From assembly GCA_000981645.1 (NCBI GenBank), contig LAQC01000002.1, positions 10,384 through 56,026 of the forward strand: a stretch of 45,643 bases of DNA. Reading direction: 5' to 3'. This document shows, piece after piece, positions 27,792-37,376 of this stretch. The position numbers and the translations under genes are program-made. Position 1 is the stretch's first letter. Every line of letters starts with the position of its first letter. The notes below the pieces were generated by a model. The model had not been told where the DNA came from, ran no database searches, and worked only from the letters and a program-made list of their open reading frames with translations. Source of the stretch: Cryomorphaceae bacterium ASP10-05a. Its GTDB lineage: Bacteria > Bacteroidota > Bacteroidia > Flavobacteriales_D > Sanyastnellaceae.

Positions 27792-29063
27792 ATGAACTAT
27801 AATTTCACTAAAGATTTCGCTCTGCAAGCTGATGCTTCAGACCCCCTAAATTCATACAGAGATAAGTTTGTGTTTCCTGAACACTTAGGGAAAAAAGCGC
27901 TCTATTTTACAGGTAATTCCTTAGGGTTAATGCCTAAAAAAGTGCGTGAATATATAAACGAGGAGCTAGATGATTGGGGTAAATTTGGTGTAGAAGGCCA
28001 TTTTCAAAGCAGAAGGCCATGGTATTCTTATCACGAAAACTTCAATTCGATGATGGCAGAAATAGTAGGGGCTAAAAAGAATGAAGTAGTTCTGATGAAC
28101 GGATTAACTACTAATCTTCATCTTATGATGATTTCGTTTTACCAGCCTACAGAAAAAAGACACAAGATAATATGTGAAAAAAAGGCCTTCCCTTCTGATC
28201 AATATATGCTAGAAACTCAATTAAAACATCATGGATATAATCCTTCAGAAGCTCTGATAGAAGTGAGCCCTCGAGATGGGGAGGAAACTATTAGAGAAGA
28301 AGATATTTTAAATGCAATAGAGGAAAATAAAGATGAACTAGCATTAATCTTTATAGGTGGAGTGAATTATTACACAGGACAGCTTTTCGATATGAAAAGT
28401 ATTACTGCCTGTGCTCACAAATATGGAATTATAGCTGGATTTGATTTAGCCCATGGCGCAGGAAACGTCCTTTTAAAACTTCATGAGTGGGATGTGGACT
28501 TTGCCTGCTGGTGTACTTATAAATATTTAAATGCTGGTCCAGGAAGCGTCTCTGGTGTTTACATCAATGAAAAGCACGCTACAGACCAAGAGTTAAATAG
28601 ATTCGGTGGATGGTGGGGCCATGATAAAGAAACCAGGTTTTTAATGGAACCAGGTTTTCAACCTATCCCTACGGCTGAAGGTTGGCAACTGAGTAATGCT
28701 CCAATTTTTAGTATGACTCCATTACTGGCCTCTCTAGAACTGTTTTCTTCCGCTGGAATGAGAAACCTACATAGTAAAGGGGAAAGACTATCAGGATATT
28801 TAGAGTATGTAGTCGATGAAATTAACAAAGAATTAGCAGAGTCACTCGAAATAATTACTCCACGAGAGAAATCTCAAAGGGGATGTCAGTTATCAATAGT
28901 AGCTCATGGTAGAGGAAAGGAGCTGTTTGATAAACTCACTGATAGAGGCGTTATAGCCGACTGGAGAGAGCCTAATGTAATTAGAATGGCCCCAGTGCCA
29001 ATGTATAACTCATTCGAAGATATCTTTGATTTCGGAATTATTTTAAAAGAAAGTCTAAATTAG
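27792..29063 (+). CDS. kynU: Kynureninase
   Basis: Pyridoxal phosphate enzyme that cleaves kynurenine to anthranilate, or 3-hydroxykynurenine to 3-hydroxyanthranilate. I chose the ATG at 27792 ([20 protein letters not shown]), giving 423 residues; the frame continues upstream only to a TTG that overlaps the promoter dyad. Family marks are [13 protein letters not shown], the [12 protein letters not shown] segment, FDLAHGAGN with the cofactor Asp, the PLP lysine in [13 protein letters not shown], and [11 protein letters not shown]. Other kynurenine-pathway genes are not nearby, so it could serve tryptophan breakdown or NAD synthesis with genes elsewhere. Four bases separate it from the next gene. 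Confidence 0.95.
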   Translation: MNYNFTKDFALQADASDPLNSYRDKFVFPEHLGKKALYFTGNSLGLMPKKVREYINEELDDWGKFGVEGHFQSRRPWYSYHENFNSMMAEIVGAKKNEVVLMNGLTTNLHLMMISFYQPTEKRHKIICEKKAFPSDQYMLETQLKHHGYNPSEALIEVSPRDGEETIREEDILNAIEENKDELALIFIGGVNYYTGQLFDMKSITACAHKYGIIAGFDLAHGAGNVLLKLHEWDVDFACWCTYKYLNAGPGSVSGVYINEKHATDQELNRFGGWWGHDKETRFLMEPGFQPIPTAEGWQLSNAPIFSMTPLLASLELFSSAGMRNLHSKGERLSGYLEYVVDEINKELAESLEIITPREKSQRGCQLSIVAHGRGKELFDKLTDRGVIADWREPNVIRMAPVPMYNSFEDIFDFGIILKESLN

Positions 29064-29067
29064 GATT

Positions 29068-29763
29068 ATGAAAGGAAGCAAATTCGCAGTATTTGGAGTT
29101 GGTAAATATGGTTCAGCCATAGCTAGAAACTTATCAGCTAAAGGAAGTGAAGTCCACGTTTTTGATCTAAGTCACGAAAAAATAGAGAACATTAAGGACG
29201 AAGTAGCTTTAGCTGTCTCTCTGGATTCTACTGACAAGAAAGCCTTAATGGCACAAGACCTAAGTGGATTCGATGCTGCTGTAGTGGCTATTGGTGAGAA
29301 TTTTGAAGGAGTAATCCTGACTACATCTAACTTAATGGATTTAGGCATGAAAAGAATCATCGCTAGAGCGACAGGGACTAACCAAGAGAAAATTCTTAAT
29401 AAAATAGGAGTCAAAGAAATACTACTTCCTGAAGAGGAGGTAGCAGATAGTGTGGCAGAGAAACTTATTAACCCTAATATTACAGCCTTCCTTCAGCTTC
29501 CTGATGAATATGAAATAGCTGAGATTAAAGCTCCAAAAAAGATAGCAAATAGCACTTTAGCTTCGCTTCAACTCAATAAAAAATACCAGCTTACTCTGAT
29601 CACTTTAAAAAGAGTTTTTGAAGTGAAAAAAGACGGTGAATTATTAGAAGAGGAACATATTATAGGTGTAACAAATGCAGAAACTATAGTTTACGACACA
29701 GACACTCTAGTTGTTTTTGGATCATTAAAAAATATTCAGAAATTTATCGAGATTAACGAGTAA
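29068..29763 (+). CDS. TrkA/KtrA-family potassium transport regulator (RCK domains)
   Basis: Protein of 231 residues with an N-terminal RCK_N Rossmann domain (FAVFGVGKYGSAIARNLSAK, with GxGxxG nucleotide loop, then VHVFDLSHEKIENI) and a C-terminal RCK_C domain from about residue 140. It is a cytoplasmic gating subunit of a Trk/Ktr-type potassium channel, sensing NAD(H) or ATP/ADP. The membrane partner (KtrB/TrkH) is not within the window. It follows kynU by four bases, so the two are probably co-transcribed although no functional link is evident. It is convergent with the following gene, with only two bases between the stops. Confidence 0.88.
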   Translation: MKGSKFAVFGVGKYGSAIARNLSAKGSEVHVFDLSHEKIENIKDEVALAVSLDSTDKKALMAQDLSGFDAAVVAIGENFEGVILTTSNLMDLGMKRIIARATGTNQEKILNKIGVKEILLPEEEVADSVAEKLINPNITAFLQLPDEYEIAEIKAPKKIANSTLASLQLNKKYQLTLITLKRVFEVKKDGELLEEEHIIGVTNAETIVYDTDTLVVFGSLKNIQKFIEINE

Positions 29764-29765
29764 GA

Positions 29766-32700
29766 TTATCTTACTAAAGTGACTTGGCCTATTCTTTCAT
29801 TCCAATCTGACACTGCGCCCGCTTCATTTACGAGGTACTTAAACCTAAGCTGATATGTGTAAACTCCTGAAGGAGCGAAGTGATTTCCTTTCTGGTCATT
29901 CCCCTGCCATACTTCGTTTACATCTGTGCTTTCGAAGACTACTTCACCCCATCTGTTAAATACCTGTATTTCAAAATCTATTATAAATATTCCATCAGCT
30001 TTCCAGCCATCATTAATTCCATCACTATTAGGGGTAAAAGAATTTGGAACGTAGATATAAGGCCCTATACAAAGTTCATACACTTCAGTATAAAAGGTGC
30101 TTTCGCATCCGAATGATGTGGTAATATTTACACTATAAAGTCCTGGCTCATCTACCTCGATTAAAGCCGTCTGTTCTCCAGTGCTCCAAAGGTAGCTGCT
30201 CCCGAAGTTAGAAGCGTTTAACACCACAAGATCTAAATCAGTGACGAAACAAGTCGTAATCTCTTCTTCCAAAATGTTTTCTGGAAGAGGATTAAAAAAT
30301 ATACTTACTGCATCTGAACTAAAACAGTAATCATTATCTACGGTTACAGTATATACTCCTGTGGTGGTAACTTCTATGGAAGAGGTGTTTTCGGGAACTG
30401 ACCAGTTCACATTTAATCCTCCGCTTGTTTGAGCGTTTAACTGAATAATTTCTCCATCACAAGCAGATTGGTCTGGCCCCAAGTTTACTGCTGGATATGT
30501 AGCTACGATTAGTTCCGTTTGGTCCACAGAAATGCATCCTTCCGGACTTGTTATGCTAACAGAATAAACCGCAGATATGTTCGCGTCTATACTCTGTGTA
30601 TCCTCTGCATTGGGTGTCCAAAGAAAATTAGACCCTTCGTTTTCTGCGTCTAAGGTAACCACCTCATCCTCACAAATATTTATTTCGTCAGGAAGAACCA
30701 TAGTAGGGTTTTCATTGAACACTACCGATACTTCATCTGCATTTAGACAGTTATTTACATCTACTACCTCTACCGAAAAAACTCCCGTAGTCTCTACCGA
30801 AATAGCCTGAGTTAACTCCATGGTGTTCCATTGATAATCAGCTCCAGGGTTCCCCGCGTTAATGACATAAACATCTCCTACGCATAAACTCTGGTCTTCA
30901 CCTAAGTCTAAAACTGGCAGTGGTATGACCTCTAAGAAAACACTATCAATTACGCTACACCCTAAATCAGATGTGATTTCTACTACATACATCTGCTCGT
31001 CACTAATAGTGATTAAGGAAGTCTCCTCAGTAGTACTCCAAAAATGGATCTCATCTGGTAACCCAGTATCCAGGGTTAATTCTTCTCCTTCACAAATAGA
31101 CAAATCAGGCCCTAGGTCAAATGTTTGATAAAGAACATAAACATTAATTGTATCCGTTTGAGAGCATCCACCATCTGAGGCAGAGACTATGAACTCATTG
31201 GTTTCATTATTTACAACTTGGGTCGTAGCGCTGTTTGTGCTCGTTACCTCAGCTCCTGGCTGCCAAGACCAATCATACGCTCCAAAAATACTAGGAACTG
31301 CATTTAAAGTTAGACCTGCTGCATCACAAACGGTCTGATCCTCTCCTGCATCAATAGTGAAACCCCCTGAAACTAAAATTATTATTTGTTCACTTAAAGA
31401 GCAGCCAGCTATAGTGTCTGTAGCTATCACTTCATATAAAGTAGTGCTGGTAGGGGTAGCTGTAGGGTCTGAGTCTAAGAAATCGGAAAGACTCTCAGCT
31501 GGTGACCATACATATTCAATGTCTGAAGGGGCTCCTGCCACCGTAGCATGTAAAACAGTTTGTTCTCCTAAACAAAGTTCATCTTCGTCTGAAGTTAATG
31601 ATAAATCCAATAATTGATTTACGAAGATTTCCACCTGAGCAGTATTTATGCACCCTTGATCAGAAGTCACTTCTACCTCATACACTGTAGTAACCAGAGG
31701 TGTTACCGTAGGAATGTTAGTAAACACAGATGAAATAGTAGCGTTATTTGGAGTCCACAAATAATCAAAACTGTCATTCGTACTGGGCGTAACCTCAAGG
31801 CCTATTCCCTGTACATCACAAAGTGTAGTATCTGGGGTGATTTCTAGAGTGAAATTCTGTCCTACATTAATAAAGATAGAATCTAAATAATTACATCCGT
31901 TATTTCCATCTATAGCTTCCACGTAGTAGGTGATATCCTCTAAAGGGGTTACCACTGGATTCACAAGATCAATAGCTACCATTCCTTCATCAGAAAACCA
32001 ATTGAAGTTAATGTTTTCCGTATTCAAGACGCTTACAGCTATATTATCCAACGACCAATTGTCTTGGTTTACTCCAGAGTTAGCCAATTGCCTCCACCTG
32101 AAAAAAGTAGCCATACTTTCTGCTCCTACTGGAATTTCCACATTAAACTGTTCCCATCCATTTAATGAAAATGAATAAAAAATTTGAATATCGGTCCAAT
32201 TGGTGCCATCTGTAGAGTATTCTAACACTACATCTTCTCCTACTTCCGGAGCATCGCAGGGGAATAAACCCTCTCCATATTGTAACGCGAAAGAGACAAA
32301 CCCACCAGCAGAGACATCTAATGCTATGGTTTGTGCACTCCTTTCTCCAGCTCCATTAAAATAAACTGCATTTTCATTTATAGCTCCGCAATCCGTAGAT
32401 TGAACGCCATTGGAAATGTCCTCCCAAAGCCCCCAGCTTATGCCTGGGTCGAAATCGTCTTCTAAAATTATTTCATTTATAAACACATCACATTGGACTT
32501 CTTCTCCTTGACAGATTTCATAGTCATCTGCAAACGCTTCTAAGTTAGAAAACTGACCTCCTTCGACTGTTATAGTTACAGCGCTATTGGCTACTGCACA
32601 TCCTGTAGGCGAAGAGACGTTTACCTCGTAAGTAGTGGTCGTTAATGGAGTAGCTATAGGGTCAGCTATATTAGGGTTATTTAACCCAAGGGATGGAGTC

Positions 32701-34346
32701 CACGTGTATAGGTAAAAGCTATTAAATGGGTTCGGAACTACATTTAGCTGAACACTTTCATACTGGCAAATGGTTTGGTCTTCTGTTACATTATCTAAGT
32801 TTGGCGAGACTGGAACTTCTACACTGAAAAACTCCTCTCTTTCACATCCTGATACTAGGTTATTATAGGCCACCACATATATTCCCGATATGATAGGCGG
32901 GTTCAAGATTAAAGCCGGATCATTACCTAAGGTATCTAACGGGAAATCTAAGTTGTACCAGTATAATTCAAACCCGGGGTCTTCTGCCTGCAAAACGACC
33001 TGGTCACTCGTACAAAATGCTTCTTCTATATCTATATTTCCGAATGGATTAGGACTGAATGAACCTACTGAATAGCTATAACTTTCTGCATCCCCTAAAC
33101 CAAATGAATATGCAGTAAAGCCGTTATTGGCATTTAGAGTATGACTTCCCTCGGTAATCCCTATTTGTGCATAGCTATGCGTAGGACAATTAGGGAATTG
33201 GCTGAATTCTGACGGATCTATTATAGCTCCGTCTATACTGAAGGTCCCCACGTCAACTGTCTCTAAGATAATATTAACGCCATGATCTGTTATTTGCGGA
33301 GAAACAACAGTGGACATGGTAACGTTATTGATTTTTTGAGAGGCGTCATTTAAGATAAGCATGGCTGGATCACCTGATCCTGAACAAGTAGTTCCTTGCA
33401 TGTATTGGATAACAGAGGCAGGAGAAGACATGTTTATACAAATTGCATCTGTTTCATAATTCTCCTCTTCAAATTCACCTGCATTAAGCGTATACGCGAA
33501 GACTCCATCTATGAAAACATCTGTGTTATCGGTGTCAGCCAAAACCCTGTATGAGAAGCTATCTGCAAACTCATACGGAACTACATAATACTCCGTTCCC
33601 CAGGTGTCTACTGAGAAGTTTTGCTCATAAATATGATCACAAGCGGTACAACCTAGCGGTATATTCACACAAGAAGCTCCACTATAAACAGCAAATGGTC
33701 TACAATCACCACTAGCCTCTGTGGCTCGAATTGTAGTTCCTGTTAAGTCGTTCGTATTATCTAAAATAATTTGATAAGATTCACCTCTATCTAATTGAAC
33801 TGTGAAAGGGACTCCTGCAGCATCACCATTAGGTGTGGCTACAGAAGGCACGATCTCAACCTCAGTATCATCCTCTGTAGATACTACTAATAATGAGGAA
33901 CCATAAAAAGAGTTTAATCCGCTGTAAGAAGGAACTCTGTAGGTCGTACCTAAAGATTTCGTAGGTAATATCTTAGTCCCGTCAGCGGTGAAAGGGCTGA
34001 AATTGATGGCAAACACACTAACGGTATCTTGAGTTTCAACCAGAATACCTTTACTGCTTATAATTTGGTTTTCATCTTGATGTTCTCCTAGGTTATTAGG
34101 GATAGTAACAGTGGTGGTGGTGTTAGCATTTACAGTGAAGTCGAAATTCCAGCCTTGCAGTGGAATAGAAACTGTACCAGAAGTATTTACATTAGAGGTG
34201 ATAAATAAATCTAAACTAGCTTCAGAATCATTTTCAAAATTCTCCATAAAGCCTACCCAAAACTCCTTCCCTTTGGTAGGTATAACATCTTGGGAGTATG
34301 ATTGCAGAAATATAAAAAGCGAAAGGAATACGAAAATATATTTCAT
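29766..34346 (-). CDS. Giant T9SS type B surface protein with IgGFc-binding-like N-terminal region
   Basis: I chose the ATG at 34346, which starts a signal peptide (MKYIFVFLSLFIFLQSYSQ) and gives 1526 residues; the frame opens 30 codons earlier without such a signal. The N-terminal ~430 residues (from TKGKEFWVGFMENFEND) resemble the IgGFc-binding domain family of secreted Bacteroidota proteins. Residues about 440-1420 hold about eleven CHU/PKD-like modules, many opening with a pattern such as DLGPDLSICEGEELTLD, and one jelly-roll-like insert (ISWGLWEDISNG). The end is a type B sorting domain with VPNSFTPNSDGINDGWK, FNRWGEVVFEST and GVYTYQLRF. It should be exported by the T9SS and displayed or released as an adhesin. 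It is Cys-rich at module starts. Confidence 0.9.
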   Translation of the reverse strand: MKYIFVFLSLFIFLQSYSQDVIPTKGKEFWVGFMENFENDSEASLDLFITSNVNTSGTVSIPLQGWNFDFTVNANTTTTVTIPNNLGEHQDENQIISSKGILVETQDTVSVFAINFSPFTADGTKILPTKSLGTTYRVPSYSGLNSFYGSSLLVVSTEDDTEVEIVPSVATPNGDAAGVPFTVQLDRGESYQIILDNTNDLTGTTIRATEASGDCRPFAVYSGASCVNIPLGCTACDHIYEQNFSVDTWGTEYYVVPYEFADSFSYRVLADTDNTDVFIDGVFAYTLNAGEFEEENYETDAICINMSSPASVIQYMQGTTCSGSGDPAMLILNDASQKINNVTMSTVVSPQITDHGVNIILETVDVGTFSIDGAIIDPSEFSQFPNCPTHSYAQIGITEGSHTLNANNGFTAYSFGLGDAESYSYSVGSFSPNPFGNIDIEEAFCTSDQVVLQAEDPGFELYWYNLDFPLDTLGNDPALILNPPIISGIYVVAYNNLVSGCEREEFFSVEVPVSPNLDNVTEDQTICQYESVQLNVVPNPFNSFYLYTWTPSLGLNNPNIADPIATPLTTTTYEVNVSSPTGCAVANSAVTITVEGGQFSNLEAFADDYEICQGEEVQCDVFINEIILEDDFDPGISWGLWEDISNGVQSTDCGAINENAVYFNGAGERSAQTIALDVSAGGFVSFALQYGEGLFPCDAPEVGEDVVLEYSTDGTNWTDIQIFYSFSLNGWEQFNVEIPVGAESMATFFRWRQLANSGVNQDNWSLDNIAVSVLNTENINFNWFSDEGMVAIDLVNPVVTPLEDITYYVEAIDGNNGCNYLDSIFINVGQNFTLEITPDTTLCDVQGIGLEVTPSTNDSFDYLWTPNNATISSVFTNIPTVTPLVTTVYEVEVTSDQGCINTAQVEIFVNQLLDLSLTSDEDELCLGEQTVLHATVAGAPSDIEYVWSPAESLSDFLDSDPTATPTSTTLYEVIATDTIAGCSLSEQIIILVSGGFTIDAGEDQTVCDAAGLTLNAVPSIFGAYDWSWQPGAEVTSTNSATTQVVNNETNEFIVSASDGGCSQTDTINVYVLYQTFDLGPDLSICEGEELTLDTGLPDEIHFWSTTEETSLITISDEQMYVVEITSDLGCSVIDSVFLEVIPLPVLDLGEDQSLCVGDVYVINAGNPGADYQWNTMELTQAISVETTGVFSVEVVDVNNCLNADEVSVVFNENPTMVLPDEINICEDEVVTLDAENEGSNFLWTPNAEDTQSIDANISAVYSVSITSPEGCISVDQTELIVATYPAVNLGPDQSACDGEIIQLNAQTSGGLNVNWSVPENTSSIEVTTTGVYTVTVDNDYCFSSDAVSIFFNPLPENILEEEITTCFVTDLDLVVLNASNFGSSYLWSTGEQTALIEVDEPGLYSVNITTSFGCESTFYTEVYELCIGPYIYVPNSFTPNSDGINDGWKADGIFIIDFEIQVFNRWGEVVFESTDVNEVWQGNDQKGNHFAPSGVYTYQLRFKYLVNEAGAVSDWNERIGQVTLVR

Positions 34347-34469
34347 AACAGGATTAAGTTGAGCTAGTAAGTTAGGCTTCGAAAGCGTCATTTCTGTTGA
34401 AGTAGACCGTAAAGTTAACCAATTAGTTGCTTTCACTAAACGAATTATGTATCACGAGATTATGAGGTT

Positions 34470-36089
34470 TCAGTCCTCCCAAATAAACTCCTGACTCCAA
34501 TTAGCTCGGACTTCCAGTTTTTGAGGAAACTTAAGGACTTTTTCTGGCTGACGCATTAAATCATAATTCCCTGTAGTCCAATATTTATCTTGATTTTCAT
34601 CCTCTATTAACCTCATAGATAAAGAGGCAGGCTTTAGATTACTGAACGAAATAGTCTCTCCTGCTTTGGGAGTGACCGTGTGAAGAATCTCCCCTTTCCC
34701 ATTGGTAAGCTGAACCAGTTGATTAGAGCTAGTAAGGTTCAGTTTTATTTTTATTTCCCCTAAATCTTTCTCCTCTAAGACATTCCATTTAAAAACTGTA
34801 GAGTCTGATTCTATTAATTGAAAAACTGAATTTACTACTCCCGGAAAAAAATCAAGCCTGTATGCTTTTTTTGGCATAAGCTTAGTGCTAACCATAAAAT
34901 GAAATTCATCTAAAACGCTTAATTGGTAACTCAAAACATCAAGGGAATCAGAATAAACAAACTTAACCTTAGAGCTGTCGAGCGCTTGTATAGGCAGAGA
35001 ACTTTCGAATATCAATTTTTGATTCGGTAATACTTGTCTTCTTATCTCTGAGGTAATCTTGGTCGCCTTATTTAACACATAAACTTCGGCTACGTCATAA
35101 CTCGTTATTTCAAGGGTGTCTATCAGCACCTCAGCTCTTAAAAATCTTTTGTCTTTTCTATGCACATAAATGGGCTTACTCAGTTTAGTGTAACAAAACA
35201 GAGTGTCTTTACCTCCGTTCAATCTGCTTACTATATTTATGGAGTCTGTTTCGGTTCTATGAAACGCCATCACATCCCTCTGAGGAGCGCTAAATGCTAT
35301 TTTAAATACTCCTGTAGAATCTGTTTTAACAGAGCTGATATAGCCATAATCTAACTCTTCATTAAACAGTGAAACATTAACTACTGGAGCTATAGTATCT
35401 AGAGGACTTAATAGTAAAGAAGTGTCTAAAAACCCTATATTTTCATCCAAATTATTATAGAGAAAGTCTCCATCTAATTCCTCAAGAGCGAACAGTTTAT
35501 AAGCTCCTTCAGGCAAGTACTTTATATTATAATTTCCTTCTGTATCGGTTTGAGAAAAATAATAAGGTTTAACCGTTCTTGGCAGTGAATCCTCCAAAGA
35601 ATTATACAGCATTACCTTCACATTCTCTTTTCCTTCGGAGGTAAATGCATCAGTTATTTTCCCTGATATGGCTAATGAGTCTAGTTCTGGACCAGTAGAA
35701 AAAGCCATAATATAATTTCGCAATATGTTTCCTGCGTTATAATCTTTCACCCCTTCTCCGAAGTTAACCGAGTAAGTGGTGTTTTCTAATAAGGCTTCTG
35801 TAAACTCTATTTTCAGCGTTTTCTTCTTCAGGGTAATCTCAGGTTTTTGAGTTAGAGGTGGAGAAATTATTAATTGATTATTAATATCATTCAGCTGCAC
35901 ATATTCATCAAAGGTTACTTGAACTGAAGAGCCAGAGAAATTTACCGATTCGTTGGTTGGTATGGACTTCACTACTTCAGGAGGACTCTTGTCTACAGGG
36001 CCGCCAGAAGGGACTCCAGGCTGAGCGCACCCAGTAATAAGCAAGATGAACAACGCTACTGTACTATTAATTTTAAAGATGTTTTTCAA
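34470..36089 (-). CDS. Ig-like-domain lipoprotein (TTG start)
   Basis: Protein of 539 residues with a lipoprotein signal (KNIFKINSTVALFILLITGC, lipobox ITGC near residue 21), so it is anchored in a membrane facing the periplasm or surface. An N-terminal Big_5-type Ig-like domain (residues about 35-125, with PPEVVKSIPTNESVNF and VTFDEYVQLND) is followed by a carboxypeptidase-regulatory-like beta domain and more beta-rich sequence. Conserved relatives are widespread in Bacteroidota, but function is unknown. The only possible start is TTG at 36089: a stop codon lies four codons upstream and no ATG exists before the signal peptide. It overlaps the end of the fRMsr gene by 17 bases, so translation is probably coupled. 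Confidence 0.85.
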   Translation of the reverse strand: MKNIFKINSTVALFILLITGCAQPGVPSGGPVDKSPPEVVKSIPTNESVNFSGSSVQVTFDEYVQLNDINNQLIISPPLTQKPEITLKKKTLKIEFTEALLENTTYSVNFGEGVKDYNAGNILRNYIMAFSTGPELDSLAISGKITDAFTSEGKENVKVMLYNSLEDSLPRTVKPYYFSQTDTEGNYNIKYLPEGAYKLFALEELDGDFLYNNLDENIGFLDTSLLLSPLDTIAPVVNVSLFNEELDYGYISSVKTDSTGVFKIAFSAPQRDVMAFHRTETDSINIVSRLNGGKDTLFCYTKLSKPIYVHRKDKRFLRAEVLIDTLEITSYDVAEVYVLNKATKITSEIRRQVLPNQKLIFESSLPIQALDSSKVKFVYSDSLDVLSYQLSVLDEFHFMVSTKLMPKKAYRLDFFPGVVNSVFQLIESDSTVFKWNVLEEKDLGEIKIKLNLTSSNQLVQLTNGKGEILHTVTPKAGETISFSNLKPASLSMRLIEDENQDKYWTTGNYDLMRQPEKVLKFPQKLEVRANWSQEFIWED

Positions 36090-36558
36090 ACGACTGAATT
36101 AATGACTTTAAGTTTTCTAAATCTACTAAAGAGAACTCATTTAAGTTCTCGCTATCTGCATCTAAAACGCCCCAAAACTGAGAATCTTTATAAACAGGGA
36201 GCACTATTTCTGATTTGGACTTGGAACTGCAAGCGATGTGTCCCGGAAAATCGTCCACATTCGGAACTATTAACGCTTTTTCCTCTTCCCATACCGTTCC
36301 GCAAACTCCTTTCCCTTTATGAATAAAGGTGCAGGCTACTGGCCCTTGAAATGGCCCGAGCTGAAGGCGTTCTTCTGAAACTTTTCTATAAAAACCTACC
36401 CATAGCCATCCAAAAACTTCTTTGAGCGCTGCACTGAGGTTAGCGCTATTAGCCACCCAGTCTACACTAGGGTCGAGAAGTGCTGGAACCTGAGTAATTA
36501 ATTCCTGGTATTTCTCTGATTTACTCAGAGAGTCTGTACTAAATTCTATTTCTGCCAT
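36073..36558 (-). CDS. msrC: Free methionine-(R)-sulfoxide reductase, GAF domain
   Basis: Small GAF-domain enzyme, 161 residues, that reduces free methionine R-sulfoxide in the cytoplasm using thioredoxin. The three family cysteines are present at residues 76, 86 and 110 in GPVACTFI, GKGVCGTVW and FPGHIACSS, and the following SEIVLPVYKDSQFWGVLDAD matches the family well. The length is normal. A TATCTTTG -7 element lies nine bases upstream of the ATG. The following lipoprotein gene overlaps its 3' end, so an oxidative-repair enzyme and an envelope lipoprotein are translationally linked. Confidence 0.92.
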   Translation of the reverse strand: MAEIEFSTDSLSKSEKYQELITQVPALLDPSVDWVANSANLSAALKEVFGWLWVGFYRKVSEERLQLGPFQGPVACTFIHKGKGVCGTVWEEEKALIVPNVDDFPGHIACSSKSKSEIVLPVYKDSQFWGVLDADSENLNEFSLVDLENLKSLIQSFEKHL

Positions 36559-36566
36559 CTACTCTA

Positions 36567-36574
36567 CAAAGATA
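36567..36574 (-). promoter_or_regulatory. -7 element of the msrC-lipoprotein unit
   Basis: Minus strand reads TATCTTTG, an exact TAnnTTTG match, eight bases before the ATG at 36558. The start site would be at most one or two bases ahead of the ATG. No TTG is found at the -33 spacing. Confidence 0.45.
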
Positions 36575-36630
36575 AATGCTTAAAATCAAGAAAACTTGCT
36601 TCCAAGATGAAGATTTAATAAATCTTACCA

Positions 36631-37332
36631 TTAATCTATTGGAGATGCCATGGCAGCTACTCTCACTGAACACCCTATTTCGTTTAACGGATTTACACAA
36701 GCTTCCAACGTAGAGCCTGTCGTTATTACATCATCTATAAGAAGAACTCTTTTCCCTTTAAGCAGCGAAGAATTAACACTAAATAGATCGGCAGTATTCG
36801 TAAACCGCTCAAATCTCCCTTTGCTTGTTTGAGTCTCGTTAAACCTATTTCTCTTTAATCCCCCTGTCAGCACTGGTAGTTTGGTGATCTCAGAAATCCC
36901 TTTACAGATACTGTCGCACTGATTAAAGCCTCTAATCTTTAACTTTCGTTCATGAAGAGGAACTGGAATGATATAATCTACTTCTGAGAAAAAATCCGAG
37001 GACTCATATTCGGAGGCAAACATTCTCCCGAGCAATTCTCCAACTTCTTGATTCCCTCTGTACTTTAATTCATGAAGTAAATGCATGACCTCAGTCCCTT
37101 TTAAAAATTGTAAATAAGCTACTGCGCTTTCTACCTTCACCTTTCCCCAGAAATGTTTCTCTATTTGATTTCCTGTTCCGGCTTTGAAGTTGGTTCTTGG
37201 AAGTTGAACTCTGCAATTAGTACAAATGACTTTCTCCGAGTATTGCAACGCATCTGTGCATCCTGCACAATACTGCGGATATAATAATGACCAAAGGTCA
37301 GAACAAGTTCGAGCTATAAAGGAAGCTAACAT
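36631..37332 (-). CDS. comF: ComF-family phosphoribosyltransferase-like protein
   Basis: I chose the ATG at 37332 (MLASFIARTCSDLWSLLYPQ), giving 233 residues; the frame opens 17 codons upstream but that stretch carries the likely promoter. The N-terminus has a zinc-finger-like CxxC pair (CAGC and CTNC). The C-terminal type I phosphoribosyltransferase domain includes IPVPLHERKLKIRGFNQ and the PRPP loop VLLIDDVITTGSTLEAC. ComF proteins take part in DNA uptake in naturally transformable bacteria, but orthologues occur widely in bacteria not known to be competent; the enzymatic substrate is unknown. It is divergent from the asparaginase-type gene. Confidence 0.9.
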   Translation of the reverse strand: MLASFIARTCSDLWSLLYPQYCAGCTDALQYSEKVICTNCRVQLPRTNFKAGTGNQIEKHFWGKVKVESAVAYLQFLKGTEVMHLLHELKYRGNQEVGELLGRMFASEYESSDFFSEVDYIIPVPLHERKLKIRGFNQCDSICKGISEITKLPVLTGGLKRNRFNETQTSKGRFERFTNTADLFSVNSSLLKGKRVLLIDDVITTGSTLEACVNPLNEIGCSVRVAAMASPID

Positions 37333-37365
37333 GAAAAGGAGTAATTTAGTTATATAATGTTGAAT

Positions 37366-37373
37366 CAAAAATA
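37366..37373 (-). promoter_or_regulatory. -7 element of comF
   Basis: Minus strand TATTTTTG, exact -7 consensus, about 34 bases upstream of the comF ATG and only three bases from the divergent gene's start codon. The two genes therefore share a very small control region. No clear -33 TTG is seen. Confidence 0.45.
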
Positions 37374-37376
37374 AGC

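Noticed and set aside
36610-36626. Hairpin AAGATTT-ATT-AAATCTT between comF and msrC as a terminator
   Set aside because: The stem is seven A/T-rich pairs with no U tract after it on the minus strand, so it is too weak to call.
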